Shown piece by piece: positions 16,494-25,484 of a DNA stretch of 64,000 nucleotides. Under the pieces are notes generated by a model that was not told where the DNA came from, made no database searches, and saw only the letters and a program-made list of their open reading frames with translations. Positions within the stretch are counted from its first letter, which is position 1; the number at the start of each line of letters is the position of its first letter. The position numbers were made by a program, and so were the translations under genes. The DNA lies in the NCBI RefSeq assembly GCF_049846925.1, contig NZ_JBNCMT010000018.1, forward strand, positions 1-64,000. The letters run 5' to 3'. Origin of the DNA: Brevibacillus_H sp049846925 (lineage in GTDB: Bacteria; Bacillota; Bacilli; Brevibacillales; Brevibacillaceae).

Positions 16494-16643
16494 TTACTCG
16501 TTCTGCTGATTCTCTTCATTTGGATTAGGAAAAGCGAGTTCTTCCAAATCGCTGCTTCGAATCGCTGCGAATAATATAAATGATAATGAGATCAACGTAA
16601 AAATGCCAAGAAAGATATACGTCATCATCCAAGCTGTTTTCAT
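16494..16643 (-). CDS. Small single-pass membrane protein (49 residues)
   Basis: Minus-strand ATG at 16643 follows an excellent ribosome site (GGGAGGTGA). The protein starts MKTAWMMTYIFLGIFTLISL, continues with a hydrophobic helix and ends in an acidic, Asn-rich tail (NPNEENQQNE). The helix-plus-acidic-tail layout suggests an integral membrane protein with a soluble tail. It is convergent with the esterase gene, with no gap between stop codons. The family is unknown. Confidence 0.65.
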   Translation of the reverse strand: MKTAWMMTYIFLGIFTLISLSFILFAAIRSSDLEELAFPNPNEENQQNE

Positions 16644-16770
16644 TCATTCACCTCCCGTCAATCATTGTTGCCGAAGAAGGGAAGTTTATACGGGCAGGGC
16701 AGAAGATTACACAAAAGAATAAACATCTGTTAAAATAATGGGTGGGGACATTCGCTCGTCAATTGGGCCG

Positions 16771-16804
16771 GTTCAAAAAGGAACTTTTCCGGGACTTTTT
16801 GAAC
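16771..16804. repeat. Perfect 10-bp inverted repeat upstream of the YjcG gene
   Basis: GTTCAAAAAG (16771-16780) and CTTTTTGAAC (16795-16804) flank a 14-base loop that itself contains GAACTTTT, so two alternative hairpins are possible. There is no T tract. It lies about 40 bases before the YjcG-like start and could be a leader structure or operator. Confidence 0.4.
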
Positions 16805-16842
16805 ATCCGCTAACAGAATAAAGATACAAGGAGGGGTTCCAT

Positions 16843-17352
16843 ATGAAATACAGCGTCGTGGTTTTTCCGTCTAGTAAAGTACAAGAGGTAGCAAACTCTT
16901 ATCGCAAACGGTATGACTCTCACTTTGCATTAATTCCGCCGTTTATTCGATTGATCGACAACTTTGAAATGGACGATTCGAAGCTCCCTCAACTGACACA
17001 AGTGGTACAGCAAATCGCAAGCTCAACAGATCCGTTTTCGGTAACGTTCCACCGGGCATCTACATTCCACCCGACGAGTAATGTGATCTTTTTGGCAGTG
17101 CAAAATAAAGCGCCTTTCGAAAAATTACACCAAGAGCTTGTTGAGATTATTGGCAAGCAAAGTCAGGCATTTGCTTTCGTTCCTCATTTGACGATTGGAC
17201 GTGAATTGACTGATGACGAATGCAAGGATGTCTCCGGACAGCTCAGCATGGTGAAGTTTGACCTCACTTCCGACATCGACCGCATTCATCTTGTGAAAGA
17301 ATTGGAAGATGGTTCTTGGAGCGTAGTCCAATCCTTCCCCTTCAACCAGTAA
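16843..17352 (+). CDS. yjcG: YjcG-like 2H phosphoesterase family protein
   Basis: A 169-residue protein close in length and style to B. subtilis YjcG, annotated as a putative phosphoesterase of the 2'-5' RNA ligase-like (2H) superfamily. The C-terminal HxT motif is clear (PHLTIGREL). The first His motif is probably around FHRASTFHPTS. A ribosome site AAGGAGGGG precedes ATG 16843. It is followed by a hairpin and then the YjcF-like acetyltransferase gene. Its substrate is unknown; the second 2H enzyme in this window is ThpR at 33932. Confidence 0.8.
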   Translation: MKYSVVVFPSSKVQEVANSYRKRYDSHFALIPPFIRLIDNFEMDDSKLPQLTQVVQQIASSTDPFSVTFHRASTFHPTSNVIFLAVQNKAPFEKLHQELVEIIGKQSQAFAFVPHLTIGRELTDDECKDVSGQLSMVKFDLTSDIDRIHLVKELEDGSWSVVQSFPFNQ

Positions 17353-17373
17353 ATAAAATCATATGAAATAATT

Positions 17374-17400
17374 CAGATCCTTCCCTCGTGGAAGGGTCTG
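17374..17400 (+). terminator. Hairpin between yjcG-like and yjcF-like genes
   Basis: CAGATCCTTCC/GGAAGGGTCTG is an 11-bp stem with one mismatch and a 5-base loop, followed by TTGATTTTCC. It is a weak terminator or attenuator separating the two genes. Confidence 0.5.
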
Positions 17401-17431
17401 TTGATTTTCCTTGGAAAGGAAGTTGATCTTG

Positions 17432-17890
17432 ATGGTTCAATCTGTAGATATTCGCCTTGTCGAAACGAAACAAGAATTGCAGGATGCATTGGATGTCAGA
17501 AGATTCGTTTTTATCGAGGAACAGGAAGTACCGGAAGACCTGGAAATTGACGAATTCGACACCCTTGATTCCGGCACAAAACACTTTGTGGCCTATGTGA
17601 ATCAGCTTCCAGTGGCAGCAGGACGACTTCGTACTTATGCAGAAGGCGTGGGGAAAGTTGAACGTGTTGCTGTGATGAAGGATCAACGGGGGACAGGCTT
17701 AGGGGCTCAGTTGATGATTACAATGGAGTCACAGGCTGTAGAGAGTGGTTACCAGAAATTAAAACTCAATTCCCAATGTCATGCCCAACGCTTTTATGAA
17801 AAACTGGGATACCTTCCCGTGGGTGAAGTGTTCGACGAAGCGGGCATTGATCATATTGCCATGGAAAAACAAATCAAGGTGCTCTCCTAA
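17432..17890 (+). CDS. yjcF: GNAT-family N-acetyltransferase (YjcF-like)
   Basis: A 152-residue GNAT acetyltransferase. The acetyl-CoA binding loop is VMKDQRGTGLGAQLM (Q/RxxGxG/A pattern). The N-terminal RRFVFIEEQEVPEDLEIDEFD and C-terminal NSQCHAQRFYEKLGY match the YjcF/ElaA-type subgroup. I start at ATG 17432 because AAAGGAAG precedes it; an upstream TTG at 17411 is within the leader. The acceptor substrate is unknown. Order and orientation relative to the YjcG and YjcH homologues support the name. Confidence 0.8.
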   Translation: MVQSVDIRLVETKQELQDALDVRRFVFIEEQEVPEDLEIDEFDTLDSGTKHFVAYVNQLPVAAGRLRTYAEGVGKVERVAVMKDQRGTGLGAQLMITMESQAVESGYQKLKLNSQCHAQRFYEKLGYLPVGEVFDEAGIDHIAMEKQIKVLS

Positions 17891-17906
17891 TGGGAGCACC
17901 TTTTTC
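17876..17906. terminator. Bidirectional terminator
   Basis: AAGGTGCTCTC pairs with GGGAGCACCTT, followed by TTTTTCTT. It lies at the convergent end of the acetyltransferase gene and the PHP gene. Confidence 0.8.
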
Positions 17907-18800
17907 TTATGCTTTCTTGCCTGCCAGCAATTGAGCCTGGCGCTGAGTAGCAAGTTTTTCCAATTGCTCCACCGCTTTACCCGTGGTCGTCGATGAACCA
18001 ATCATGGCATGGAACGGTTCTTCCCCTCTCCAGCCATGGAAGTCTGAACCGCCTGTCACCACCAGGCCGTAATCATCGGCAAGTCGGAGGTACGTCTGGC
18101 GATTTTCCTCTGAATTGTCTGGGTGATAAACCTCGATTCCATCCAAACCGCATACGATCAATTCTTCTACATAATCGTTGTTATCATACAAACCCGGATG
18201 TGCCAAAACGGATACTCCTCCGAATCGGCGGATCAGCTTGATTGCTTCCTGGGGAGAAATGCGTGGGGAGCGAACGTAGGCCTGACCGCTTTTTCCCAGA
18301 TATTTATCGAATGCATCCTCCATGGAGGCTACCAAGCCCATTTCCATAAGCTCTTCGGCGATATGGGGACGCCCGATGTTTTTATCTGTACCTTCAGTGC
18401 CTTCTTTGGCTGCTTTTCGCTGATACACCTTTTCCAAAGTGATGTCGATCCCCAGTTCATTCAGTCTCTTGATCAAGAGAATATTCCGATCATGTCTGGA
18501 GCCTCTAAGTTTTTTTAGCTCCATCTCAAATTCTTCATTTTCATAAGGGACAAAATACCCCAGCACGTGAATATCCTGCCCGATTCCGACTGAGCTGATC
18601 TCAACCCCTGCAATCACCTGAATATCGTATTTTTCACCCGCAGCTACTGCTTCTTTGATTCCTGCCACTGTATCGTGATCAGTGATCGCCACGGTATGAA
18701 GGCCTGCTTCCTTGGCCAGTCTGACATTTTCATCCGGAGTGCAGGTTCCATCTGATGCGAGTGTATGCGTATGTAAGTCGGCTCGAAGTTCTTGCGACAT
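17907..18800 (-). CDS. PHP-domain phosphoesterase (YciV/RNase AM-like)
   Basis: A 297-residue PHP-domain protein with all metal-binding motifs: DLHTHTLASDGT (residues 8-19), TDHDTVAG (about 40), GVEIS (about 65), HPGLYDN (about 195) and GGSDFHG (about 255). This single-domain group (TrpH/YciV-like) includes RNase AM, a 5'-3' exonuclease and 3',5'-nucleoside bisphosphate phosphatase; whether this member has that activity is inferred from family. Cytoplasmic, with a good ribosome site before ATG 18800. It is monocistronic. Confidence 0.85.
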   Translation of the reverse strand: MSQELRADLHTHTLASDGTCTPDENVRLAKEAGLHTVAITDHDTVAGIKEAVAAGEKYDIQVIAGVEISSVGIGQDIHVLGYFVPYENEEFEMELKKLRGSRHDRNILLIKRLNELGIDITLEKVYQRKAAKEGTEGTDKNIGRPHIAEELMEMGLVASMEDAFDKYLGKSGQAYVRSPRISPQEAIKLIRRFGGVSVLAHPGLYDNNDYVEELIVCGLDGIEVYHPDNSEENRQTYLRLADDYGLVVTGGSDFHGWRGEEPFHAMIGSSTTTGKAVEQLEKLATQRQAQLLAGKKA

Positions 18801-18896
18801 CTATATTACCTCCCGAAAATGTATTCTGAAAGGGATTTCCATCTCATATAGTATGGGGAAAACGCCAACAACACAATAGCAAGGAGGATCTCCAAT

Positions 18897-19250
18897 ATGC
18901 AACTGAGAGTGAAATCCTTATCCGGAGTGATTCAACCCCTGTCGTATGTTGACAAAACTTTGCGTCAACAAGGCTTCAGGCGAATGGGTAGTGATGATAC
19001 TCCCGTCTATGACGTTGTGATCTATGACTCCGCAACCAGTACCTCGTATTTTCTGCGCATCCCCACCAGTATTTCGCACCACAACTTTTCAGGTAAAGGA
19101 GAACTAACTGTCAAAATTGGTCGCCCTTATCTTGAATCCAAGTTTGTTTTGGAAGGGAATTCTGAAGAGTTCATCATCCCTCAGGCAATCCGCCATGCTG
19201 CAGAACACAAGCTCGCCGAAATCGCTGATTACCTTGTTTCACCTTCGTAA
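18897..19250 (+). CDS. YugN-like family protein
   Basis: A 117-residue protein with the compact pattern of the YugN-like family: a predicted helix with LRQQGFRRMG, the strands PVYDVVIYD and SYFLRIPTS, then LTVKIGRPYLESKF. No biochemical function is known for the family. The ribosome site AAGGAGG precedes ATG 18897. The gene is divergent from the PHP gene and convergent with the MBL gene at 19257. Confidence 0.6.
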   Translation: MQLRVKSLSGVIQPLSYVDKTLRQQGFRRMGSDDTPVYDVVIYDSATSTSYFLRIPTSISHHNFSGKGELTVKIGRPYLESKFVLEGNSEEFIIPQAIRHAAEHKLAEIADYLVSPS

Positions 19251-19256
19251 ACTGCC

Positions 19257-20171
19257 CTACTCTGAGGTTTCTGCTTTTGCCCAGATCATCTGGTTTCCTT
19301 TGAACCGATACGAAAGGCGCTTCTCCCGATACAATCCCACGAGATACCCCATGAAAGCCGTACGGTACAGAACAAACTTCGTCAAATTGTCAATCTCCAC
19401 GGCAAGCTGTTCACAGAGCATGGCGAGCCCATCTTCCAACGTCATTTCCTGCTTGATAAAAATTTGCTCAATCCACTCCATGATTTCTTCGTGACAGCGA
19501 ATATTTGCCTGAATGGTCTCCTGAACAGAGGTTTCGAATTCTCCATGACCCGGCAAATACCCTTGATATCTAGTCTCTTGTAATTTCTTTAAACTGGCGA
19601 TCGTCTCGCTTGCATCAACAAGGAAAGGAAGTTTGTGTTTGGTGAGTGTAGTCTGTCCAAAATAGCTGTCGGCTGCAAAGCAAATGTCATCCACAACAAT
19701 CCCGACCTGTTGCCAACTGTGACCGGGAAGGGAAAGGATGGTGAATGTGACTCCGTCTATCTCGATTTCACCCTCGACAGGAAGGATGTTGTCAACACGA
19801 GAAGGTTCTGCACACAAAAATTTGTTCTTTAATTCTGGGAGTACACTGGCTCCAATTCCCAAATAAATCGGTTCCAGAATGGGATTGCGAATAATTGCTT
19901 CTTCTAACGGAGGTGCATAACAAATAGCCTCTTCAAATACAGATAATAAATAGGAATTACCGCCGAAATGATCGGCATGAGAATGTGTCTGGACAATGGC
20001 TCGTACTGGCTGAGCAATTGCATCCAGTCCTTTTTTTATCTTTTTCGCTGTTTGGGTATCAAGCCCTGAATCGATCAATATAACCCCGCTTTGTCCGATG
20101 ACAACCCCTACGTTCACACTTCCTGGGAAATATCCGACCTTCTCACTAATCATAGTTGGCCCGTTGCTCAT
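19257..20171 (-). CDS. Metallo-beta-lactamase fold hydrolase
   Basis: A 304-residue MBL-fold protein with the zinc motif THSHADHFGG (about residue 77), LSLPGHSWQQVG (His about 165), the bridging Asp in FAADSYFG and the distal His in LPGHGEF. The C-terminal helical extension suggests a hydrolase of the glyoxalase II/lactonase-like branch, substrate unknown. ATG 20171 is preceded by GGGGAGG at 7 bases. A longer frame to 20222 has no ribosome site. It stands alone, convergent with the YugN-like gene. Confidence 0.8.
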   Translation of the reverse strand: MSNGPTMISEKVGYFPGSVNVGVVIGQSGVILIDSGLDTQTAKKIKKGLDAIAQPVRAIVQTHSHADHFGGNSYLLSVFEEAICYAPPLEEAIIRNPILEPIYLGIGASVLPELKNKFLCAEPSRVDNILPVEGEIEIDGVTFTILSLPGHSWQQVGIVVDDICFAADSYFGQTTLTKHKLPFLVDASETIASLKKLQETRYQGYLPGHGEFETSVQETIQANIRCHEEIMEWIEQIFIKQEMTLEDGLAMLCEQLAVEIDNLTKFVLYRTAFMGYLVGLYREKRLSYRFKGNQMIWAKAETSE

Positions 20172-20394
20172 GGTATCTTTCCTCCCCTGCATCCTACTCG
20201 TTTTACTACTCATTTTCGCCAAAAAGGTGTTGATTCCTTGCCGTCATGCCACAAACTGCATGTCCTTGCAAGAAAATGCTAAAGATTGACTAGAGAAACT
20301 TCGAAAACAAGAGATATCACCAAAAAACGAGCAAAAAAGCCGCTCGGTGCCCCCCAGTGAATTGATTTGAACTGTATGAGCAATTCATACACTT

Positions 20395-20424
20395 TTGACT
20401 CGGTTGAATTGTTACTGATATACT
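20395..20424 (+). promoter_or_regulatory. SigA-type promoter for the CNNM-type gene
   Basis: TTGACT (20395-20400), an 18-base spacer and TATACT (20419-20424) fit a vegetative promoter. It would give a leader of about 150 bases before the TTG start at 20583. The leader has no recognised riboswitch. Confidence 0.6.
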
Positions 20425-20582
20425 ATATGTACGAAAAAAAGGTTTTGCAGGATCAAAGCCTTTCATCTTAGAGCGAAATATGAATGTTTATGAGTTTTAT
20501 TCGTATGATTGTAGTAATAGAGAAAACTTAAAATGTGGAGGTGAATTCTCCTCCTTTTGTTACCAAGAGGACGGAGATCTAC

Positions 20583-21942
20583 TTGGATATACCGATAGGG
20601 GAAACATTTCTTAGTCTGCTGCTCGTGCTGTTTCTAGTATTACTGAATGGTTTTTTCGTTGCAGCAGAATTCTCATTGGTAAAAGTTCGCCAAACTCGAT
20701 TAGCACAGCTCGTAAGCGAGGGAAAACCGAATGCGAGATTTGCGCAAAAGGTTACCCAACAGCTAGACGCCTATTTGTCTGCCTGCCAGTTGGGAATTAC
20801 ACTTGCTTCGCTTGGACTTGGGTGGGTTGGTGAACCAGCCATCGCCCACTTGATTGTCGAACCGCTCCTGGGCAACTTTGAAATGCATCCTACCCTGATA
20901 ACAACTTTATCTTTTGCCATCGCATTCGGGATCATTACCTTCTTGCATATCGTGCTTGGTGAACTGGCCCCTAAATCATTGGCAATCCAAAAAGCAGAAA
21001 ACACTTCACTGTGGGTAGCAGCACCTCTCATGTTATTTTACAAAATCAGTTATCCTGCCATCTGGTTGCTTAACGGAACAGCCAATTTCCTTTTGAAGCG
21101 AATTGGTCTTGACCCGGTAACAGAACAGGATTCAGCTCACACCGAAGAAGAAATTCGCATCCTGGTCAATGAGAGTGCGAGAAGCGGACATATCGATCAA
21201 ACGGAAATGGCATTGGTTGACAATGTCTTCGAATTCTCCGAGCGTTTGGCCCGGGAAATCATGATTCCACGAATTGATATGATCTGCCTGTACGATGATA
21301 ACTCCTTCCAGGAAAACCTGGATATTATTCGTGAATCTCGTCATTCCCGTTTTCCAGTTGCTCATGAAGATAAAGACCGCATTATCGGCTTTGTCCATGC
21401 ATCTGATTTTTATCTGACAGCCTTGACGAATGGCAATGCCGATATCAAACGACTGATCCGTCCGATGTTGACCGTTCCGGAGTCAACCGAGATTAGCCAC
21501 GTACTTCGTCTCATGCAAAAACGCCGGACGCAAATGGCCATTGTTATCGATGAGTACGGTGGGTACAGCGGGTCTTCTCACCATGGAAGACATTCTGGAG
21601 GAAATCGTTGGTGACATCCAGGATGAATTCGATGAACATGAACGCCCTGAAATCGAAAGCAACAATAACGTATTGTCGGTTGCCGGTAAAACCCTTCTTT
21701 CCGAATTGAACGACTACATACCGATTGAAATTACTTCGGATGACGTAGATACAATTGGTGGTTGGCTTTACAGTCAATTAAATGAGAAAGTGGCAATCGG
21801 GCAGTCTGTACAATTTGAGAACTATCTGTTTACCATTACCGAATTCGATAATCACCGGATCACACGTGTGGGTATCACGCTAGTTGAAGACAACAGAGAC
21901 AATTCACACGAAGACGACGGTATGCTCATGCAAGCACAATAA
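20583..21942 (+). pseudogene. CNNM/CorC-type (UPF0053) membrane protein, frameshifted
   Basis: The first part has an N-terminal DUF21 membrane domain (LLLVLFLVLLNGFFVAAEFS, then further helices) and a CBS pair. The frame shifts at DEYGG (about 21558-21563). The following codons in the next frame encode TAGLLTMEDILEEIVGDIQDEFD and the CorC-HlyC C-terminal domain to 21942. One extra G in GGTGGGTAC accounts for the break; the intact paralogue at 39033 reads DEYGGTAGLVTVEDILEEIV here. Family members are linked to magnesium or other cation efflux. The likely start is TTG 20583 after ACGGAG. It could be a true mutation or an assembly error. Confidence 0.85.
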
Positions 21943-22007
21943 TTGTAAAGATCAAGGTGTCCCTGGCGAGGGGCACCTTCCTTATTCGTAGCAGGGGTGA
22001 AAAAAAC

Positions 22008-24386
22008 GTGAAAATAGCAAGGTATACGAACAAAATGATACAGATCACGCAAGATACATACTCCAGCATCCCTCATTGGCGTATCCTTGCCTTCACCAAT
22101 CAACTCAGTTGTCCCCTTTGCGCGGCCCCGCTGAGACTTGTGGCAGGAGTCAGTTTTGAACCCTTTTTTACTCATACAGAAAATCACTCATGCCCTGCAG
22201 AAACGTGGACAGAACTGCCGGATCAAGCACTTCATTGTGAGCCAGAGCAGGATTCCTTTGCACAAGTAGCAGCCACAACATCCCTGCAAGAGACCGATTC
22301 ACCAGAACCAGAAGTATCTGATTTCACTGGAGGATTTCGACTGCCAAAGAGCCGTCCCATTCCCCAGTCTTCGTCAGCAGCAACAGCTACGACACCACCG
22401 CCTGCCAAGAGCTTTCGGGTGCGTTTGGCTCCCAAACAATCCATTCAATCAGTTCATGGTCATCAGCGTGACAGCCTGCATCCCTCGCAGCGAGAAGCTG
22501 TGCATCATGTAGAGGGCCCACTCTTGATCCTTGCTGGTGCTGGCAGTGGCAAGACAAAAGTCATGACCGCAAGAACTGCACACCTGATTCATGATAAACA
22601 GATTGACCCTCGCTCCATCATGGTCGTTACGTTCACCACGAAAGCAGCAGAGGAAATCAAACAGCGACTCACCTCATCCATTGAGCCACGAGTTGCCAAT
22701 CAATTGATTACCGGTACATTTCACAGCTTGTTCTACCGCATGCTGATGCATCACAATCCCCAGCGCTGGAACAATGACCGTCTGTTAAAGCAAGATTGGC
22801 AAAAATGCCGCCTGCTTCGGGAATCTGGCGTTCTTGTTCATACTGATTTAGGTTCCTTGCCAGAAGCAGATTTGCTGGAAGCACTTTCGGTTGTGAGCCG
22901 TTGGAAAAATGAGAGTATCTCCGCCAACGAAGCTGCACTCATTCAAGTGACAACCGATGAAGAGCGACGAGCACAGGACCTCTATCCGCTCTATGAAAAA
23001 GCAAAGCAAAAGCAACAGTGGTTTGACTTTGACGATATGCTGATTGGTTGCTACGAGCTCTTATGTGACCATGAAGATGTGCGAAAGCTGTACCAAAGCC
23101 GTATCAAGTATTTGATGATCGACGAGTTCCAGGACATTAACAAAATTCAGTATGAAACCGTAAAACTTCTGGCGTTCCCGCAAAACAACCTGTGTGTAAT
23201 CGGCGATGATGACCAGTCGATCTATGGCTTTCGAGGCAGCGACCCACGTTACATTCTCGATTTTGCCAAGGATTATCCCACAGCAAGCACCATTACACTG
23301 GAAGTGAATTACCGCTCCCGCTCAGCCATTGTGGGGCTTGGATATTCGCTGATCAACAACAATCGTGAACGTTGGAAAAAAGAGTTGAAATCTTACCATC
23401 CCGACGATGGCGAGACGATTCTGTTTCACCCTGAGGATGAGGAAGAACAGGCTTCCCGCATCGTCGATGAAATCCTGCATCAGTTAGCGCAGGGGGCAAC
23501 ATTCGCCGACTTTGCAATTCTGTTTCGCACCTATGAATCCACCCGCCCGATCTGGGAACGTCTGTCGGAAGCACGCATTCCTGTTTCATTTACGCTGGAA
23601 GAAGACTCGTTTTATCAAAAACAGGCGGTTCGCTGGGCACTCGCTTATTTGAAGCTTAGTCTTGATTGGGATCATACAGAGGCAGTAAAAGATATGCTTC
23701 CTTCCCTGTATATCTCCGGGTCCCAGTTGAATGAACTGCGAAGTCAGGCGATCCTCGATGATGTTTCCTTGCTTGAAGCTTTGCCACGGTTGGTCTCTCT
23801 CAAACCATACCAGCGCAAAAACCTGCAAAAAGTAAAAGAGGTACTCTCCCAAATTGGAAGCTGTACCCCTGGACAAGCATTGGAAGCGATCTATGAGGAT
23901 TTGAAGCTGCGTGATTACGTCAAAAAACGGAATAAGGAACGCAATCCCCACGACGAGGACCATGCGATAGACGATCTGCGCCAATTGCTGATCGCAGCCA
24001 AACGGCATTTAAGTATCCCTGCATTTCTCGAGCACGTCCAAAAAATGATCACGCAGGAACAGGAATGGCGCAAAAAATCAAACTCTCTGGCTACCTCTGC
24101 AAACGCTGTGCAGATGATGAGTATCCACAGAGCCAAAGGCTTGGAGTTCGAGACCGTGTTTGTTGTCGATGCCCTGGAGGGTGTACTTCCTCATGAGTAT
24201 GCGCTTGAACAGGTTCGCCAAGGCAATAACACCAGCCTTGAAGAAGAACGCCGTCTCATGTATGTTGCGATCACACGGGCACGTCATAACTTGTATATTG
24301 GTGTCCCCAGTGAACGATTTGGTCGCAAAACCAGGATCTCCCGCTTCATTCAGGAGATGGGTTCTCATTCTTCTTTGCCAATGTAG
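22008..24386 (+). CDS. yjcD: UvrD/Rep/PcrA-family ATP-dependent DNA helicase (YjcD-like)
   Basis: A 792-residue superfamily 1A helicase with motif I LAGAGSGKT, motif II DEFQD, motif III GDDDQSIYGFRGSDP, motif V SIHRAKGLEFETVFV and motif VI VAITRARHNLY. About 170 residues precede the helicase core, including a possible zinc site (CPLCAAPL...HTENHSCPAE), an arrangement shared with B. subtilis YjcD. Start is taken as GTG 22008 behind GGGGTGA, not the upstream in-frame ATG at 21957 which has no site. It probably unwinds DNA in repair. The gene is alone; a small antisense gene overlaps its 3' end. Confidence 0.88.
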   Translation: MKIARYTNKMIQITQDTYSSIPHWRILAFTNQLSCPLCAAPLRLVAGVSFEPFFTHTENHSCPAETWTELPDQALHCEPEQDSFAQVAATTSLQETDSPEPEVSDFTGGFRLPKSRPIPQSSSAATATTPPPAKSFRVRLAPKQSIQSVHGHQRDSLHPSQREAVHHVEGPLLILAGAGSGKTKVMTARTAHLIHDKQIDPRSIMVVTFTTKAAEEIKQRLTSSIEPRVANQLITGTFHSLFYRMLMHHNPQRWNNDRLLKQDWQKCRLLRESGVLVHTDLGSLPEADLLEALSVVSRWKNESISANEAALIQVTTDEERRAQDLYPLYEKAKQKQQWFDFDDMLIGCYELLCDHEDVRKLYQSRIKYLMIDEFQDINKIQYETVKLLAFPQNNLCVIGDDDQSIYGFRGSDPRYILDFAKDYPTASTITLEVNYRSRSAIVGLGYSLINNNRERWKKELKSYHPDDGETILFHPEDEEEQASRIVDEILHQLAQGATFADFAILFRTYESTRPIWERLSEARIPVSFTLEEDSFYQKQAVRWALAYLKLSLDWDHTEAVKDMLPSLYISGSQLNELRSQAILDDVSLLEALPRLVSLKPYQRKNLQKVKEVLSQIGSCTPGQALEAIYEDLKLRDYVKKRNKERNPHDEDHAIDDLRQLLIAAKRHLSIPAFLEHVQKMITQEQEWRKKSNSLATSANAVQMMSIHRAKGLEFETVFVVDALEGVLPHEYALEQVRQGNNTSLEEERRLMYVAITRARHNLYIGVPSERFGRKTRISRFIQEMGSHSSLPM

Positions 24387-24504
24387 CATTGTCATCCATT
24401 TCTGGTGAACCATCCACTGTCAGATGGCCAGATCGGGTCAAATAATATCCTCTGCCAGTAAACATCATTAACTCTTCCATTGAAGTTGCAAAGGGCCAGA
24501 ACAT
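24346..24504 (-). CDS. Small protein (52 residues) overlapping the helicase 3' end
   Basis: Minus-strand ATG 24504 has an ideal ribosome site (AAGGAGGAAGCC, 7-8 bases away). The product begins MFWPFATSMEELMMFTGRGY and ends KNENPSPE. Coding runs 41 bases antisense into the helicase gene. The strong ribosome site is also one arm of an 11-bp inverted repeat with the sequence after fabI, suggesting translational control. The family is unrecognised, so coding status is probable rather than certain. Confidence 0.5.
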   Translation of the reverse strand: MFWPFATSMEELMMFTGRGYYLTRSGHLTVDGSPEMDDNATLAKKNENPSPE

Positions 24505-24508
24505 AAAT

Positions 24509-24562
24509 AAGGCTTCCTCCTTGAAATGGCGTTTTTTTTAGCCTGTCAAGAGAGGAAGCCTT
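24509..24562 (-). promoter_or_regulatory. Inverted repeat sequestering a ribosome site
   Basis: On the minus strand AAGGCTTCCTC (24562-24552) pairs perfectly with GAGGAAGCCTT (24519-24509). The second arm overlaps the Shine-Dalgarno of the small gene at 24504. A run of eight T (plus strand) lies in the loop. It could end fabI transcription poorly and control the small gene. Confidence 0.5.
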
Positions 24563-24591
24563 TTATGCATGTTCGTGATTTTTTAAGCGTT

Positions 24592-25368
24592 CTAGTAGCC
24601 TAAAATACTGTAGCCAGCATCCACGTGCAGCACCTCACCAGTAATACCACGGGAGAGATGACTGAACAGGAAGAGTGCTGTATCGCCAACATCGGACGTA
24701 TCTACTGTACGACGAAGTGGTGCTTTCTCTTCGATGTTGCGAATCAGGACGTTGAAATTGCGCACGCCTTTGGCAGCGAGTGTACGAATTGGTCCTGCGG
24801 AGATCGCATTGACACGAATTCCATCTTTGCCCAAGTCAGCAGCCAGGTAGCGAACAGACATATCCAATGCTGCCTTGGCAACGCCCATCACGTTGTAGTT
24901 GGTGATTACTTTTTCGCCGCCAAGATACGTCAACGTAACAATACTGCCACCCTCTGTCATGAGTGGTTTTGCTTCTCGTGCGACTGCTACGAGTGAATAA
25001 GCGCTGATATCTTGAGCTAGTGCATATCCTTCACGAGAGGTGTAGACATAATCACCTTCAAGTTCATCTGTTTTAGCGAATGCGATGCAGTGCGCCAAGC
25101 CATGAATGACGCCCACTTTTTCTTTGATCTCAGCAAAAGCTTGTGCTACTTCTTCATCTTTGGAGACGTCACAGGAGATCAGAATGGACTCTGGTTGATC
25201 AAGAGTCGCTGCCAGTTCAGCAACGTTCTCACGCAGACGTTCTCCCTGATACGTGAAGATCAGATTAGCACCTGCTTTGGACAAGGATTGAGCAATTCCC
25301 CAAGCGATGCTGCGGTGGTTGGCAACACCCATAACAACTATGTTCTTACCTTGTAATAATGTATTCAT
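24592..25368 (-). CDS. fabI: Enoyl-[acyl-carrier-protein] reductase (NADH)
   Basis: A 258-residue short-chain dehydrogenase-type enzyme that reduces the enoyl-ACP double bond in the last step of each fatty-acid elongation cycle. It has the FabI-type nucleotide loop GVANHRSIAWGIAQ, the active-site YNVMGVAK (Tyr-x6-Lys) and the FabI-specific SAGPIRTLAAKG. The true start is ATG 25368 (MNTLLQGKNIVV) with GGAAGGGAAGGAG upstream; further upstream in-frame Met codons have no site. It stands alone as in most Bacillales. FabI is the target of triclosan-type inhibitors. Confidence 0.95.
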   Translation of the reverse strand: MNTLLQGKNIVVMGVANHRSIAWGIAQSLSKAGANLIFTYQGERLRENVAELAATLDQPESILISCDVSKDEEVAQAFAEIKEKVGVIHGLAHCIAFAKTDELEGDYVYTSREGYALAQDISAYSLVAVAREAKPLMTEGGSIVTLTYLGGEKVITNYNVMGVAKAALDMSVRYLAADLGKDGIRVNAISAGPIRTLAAKGVRNFNVLIRNIEEKAPLRRTVDTSDVGDTALFLFSHLSRGITGEVLHVDAGYSILGY

Positions 25369-25484
25369 TATGTAAAAGCTCCTTCCCTTCCGAAACGTAT
25401 TCTTTGCCATTATATACGATTCTCTTGTTGGTTTCGAGAGCAAAACTAGTCGATTTTTGGAAGGGAAGATATTTTGCCTCTCTT

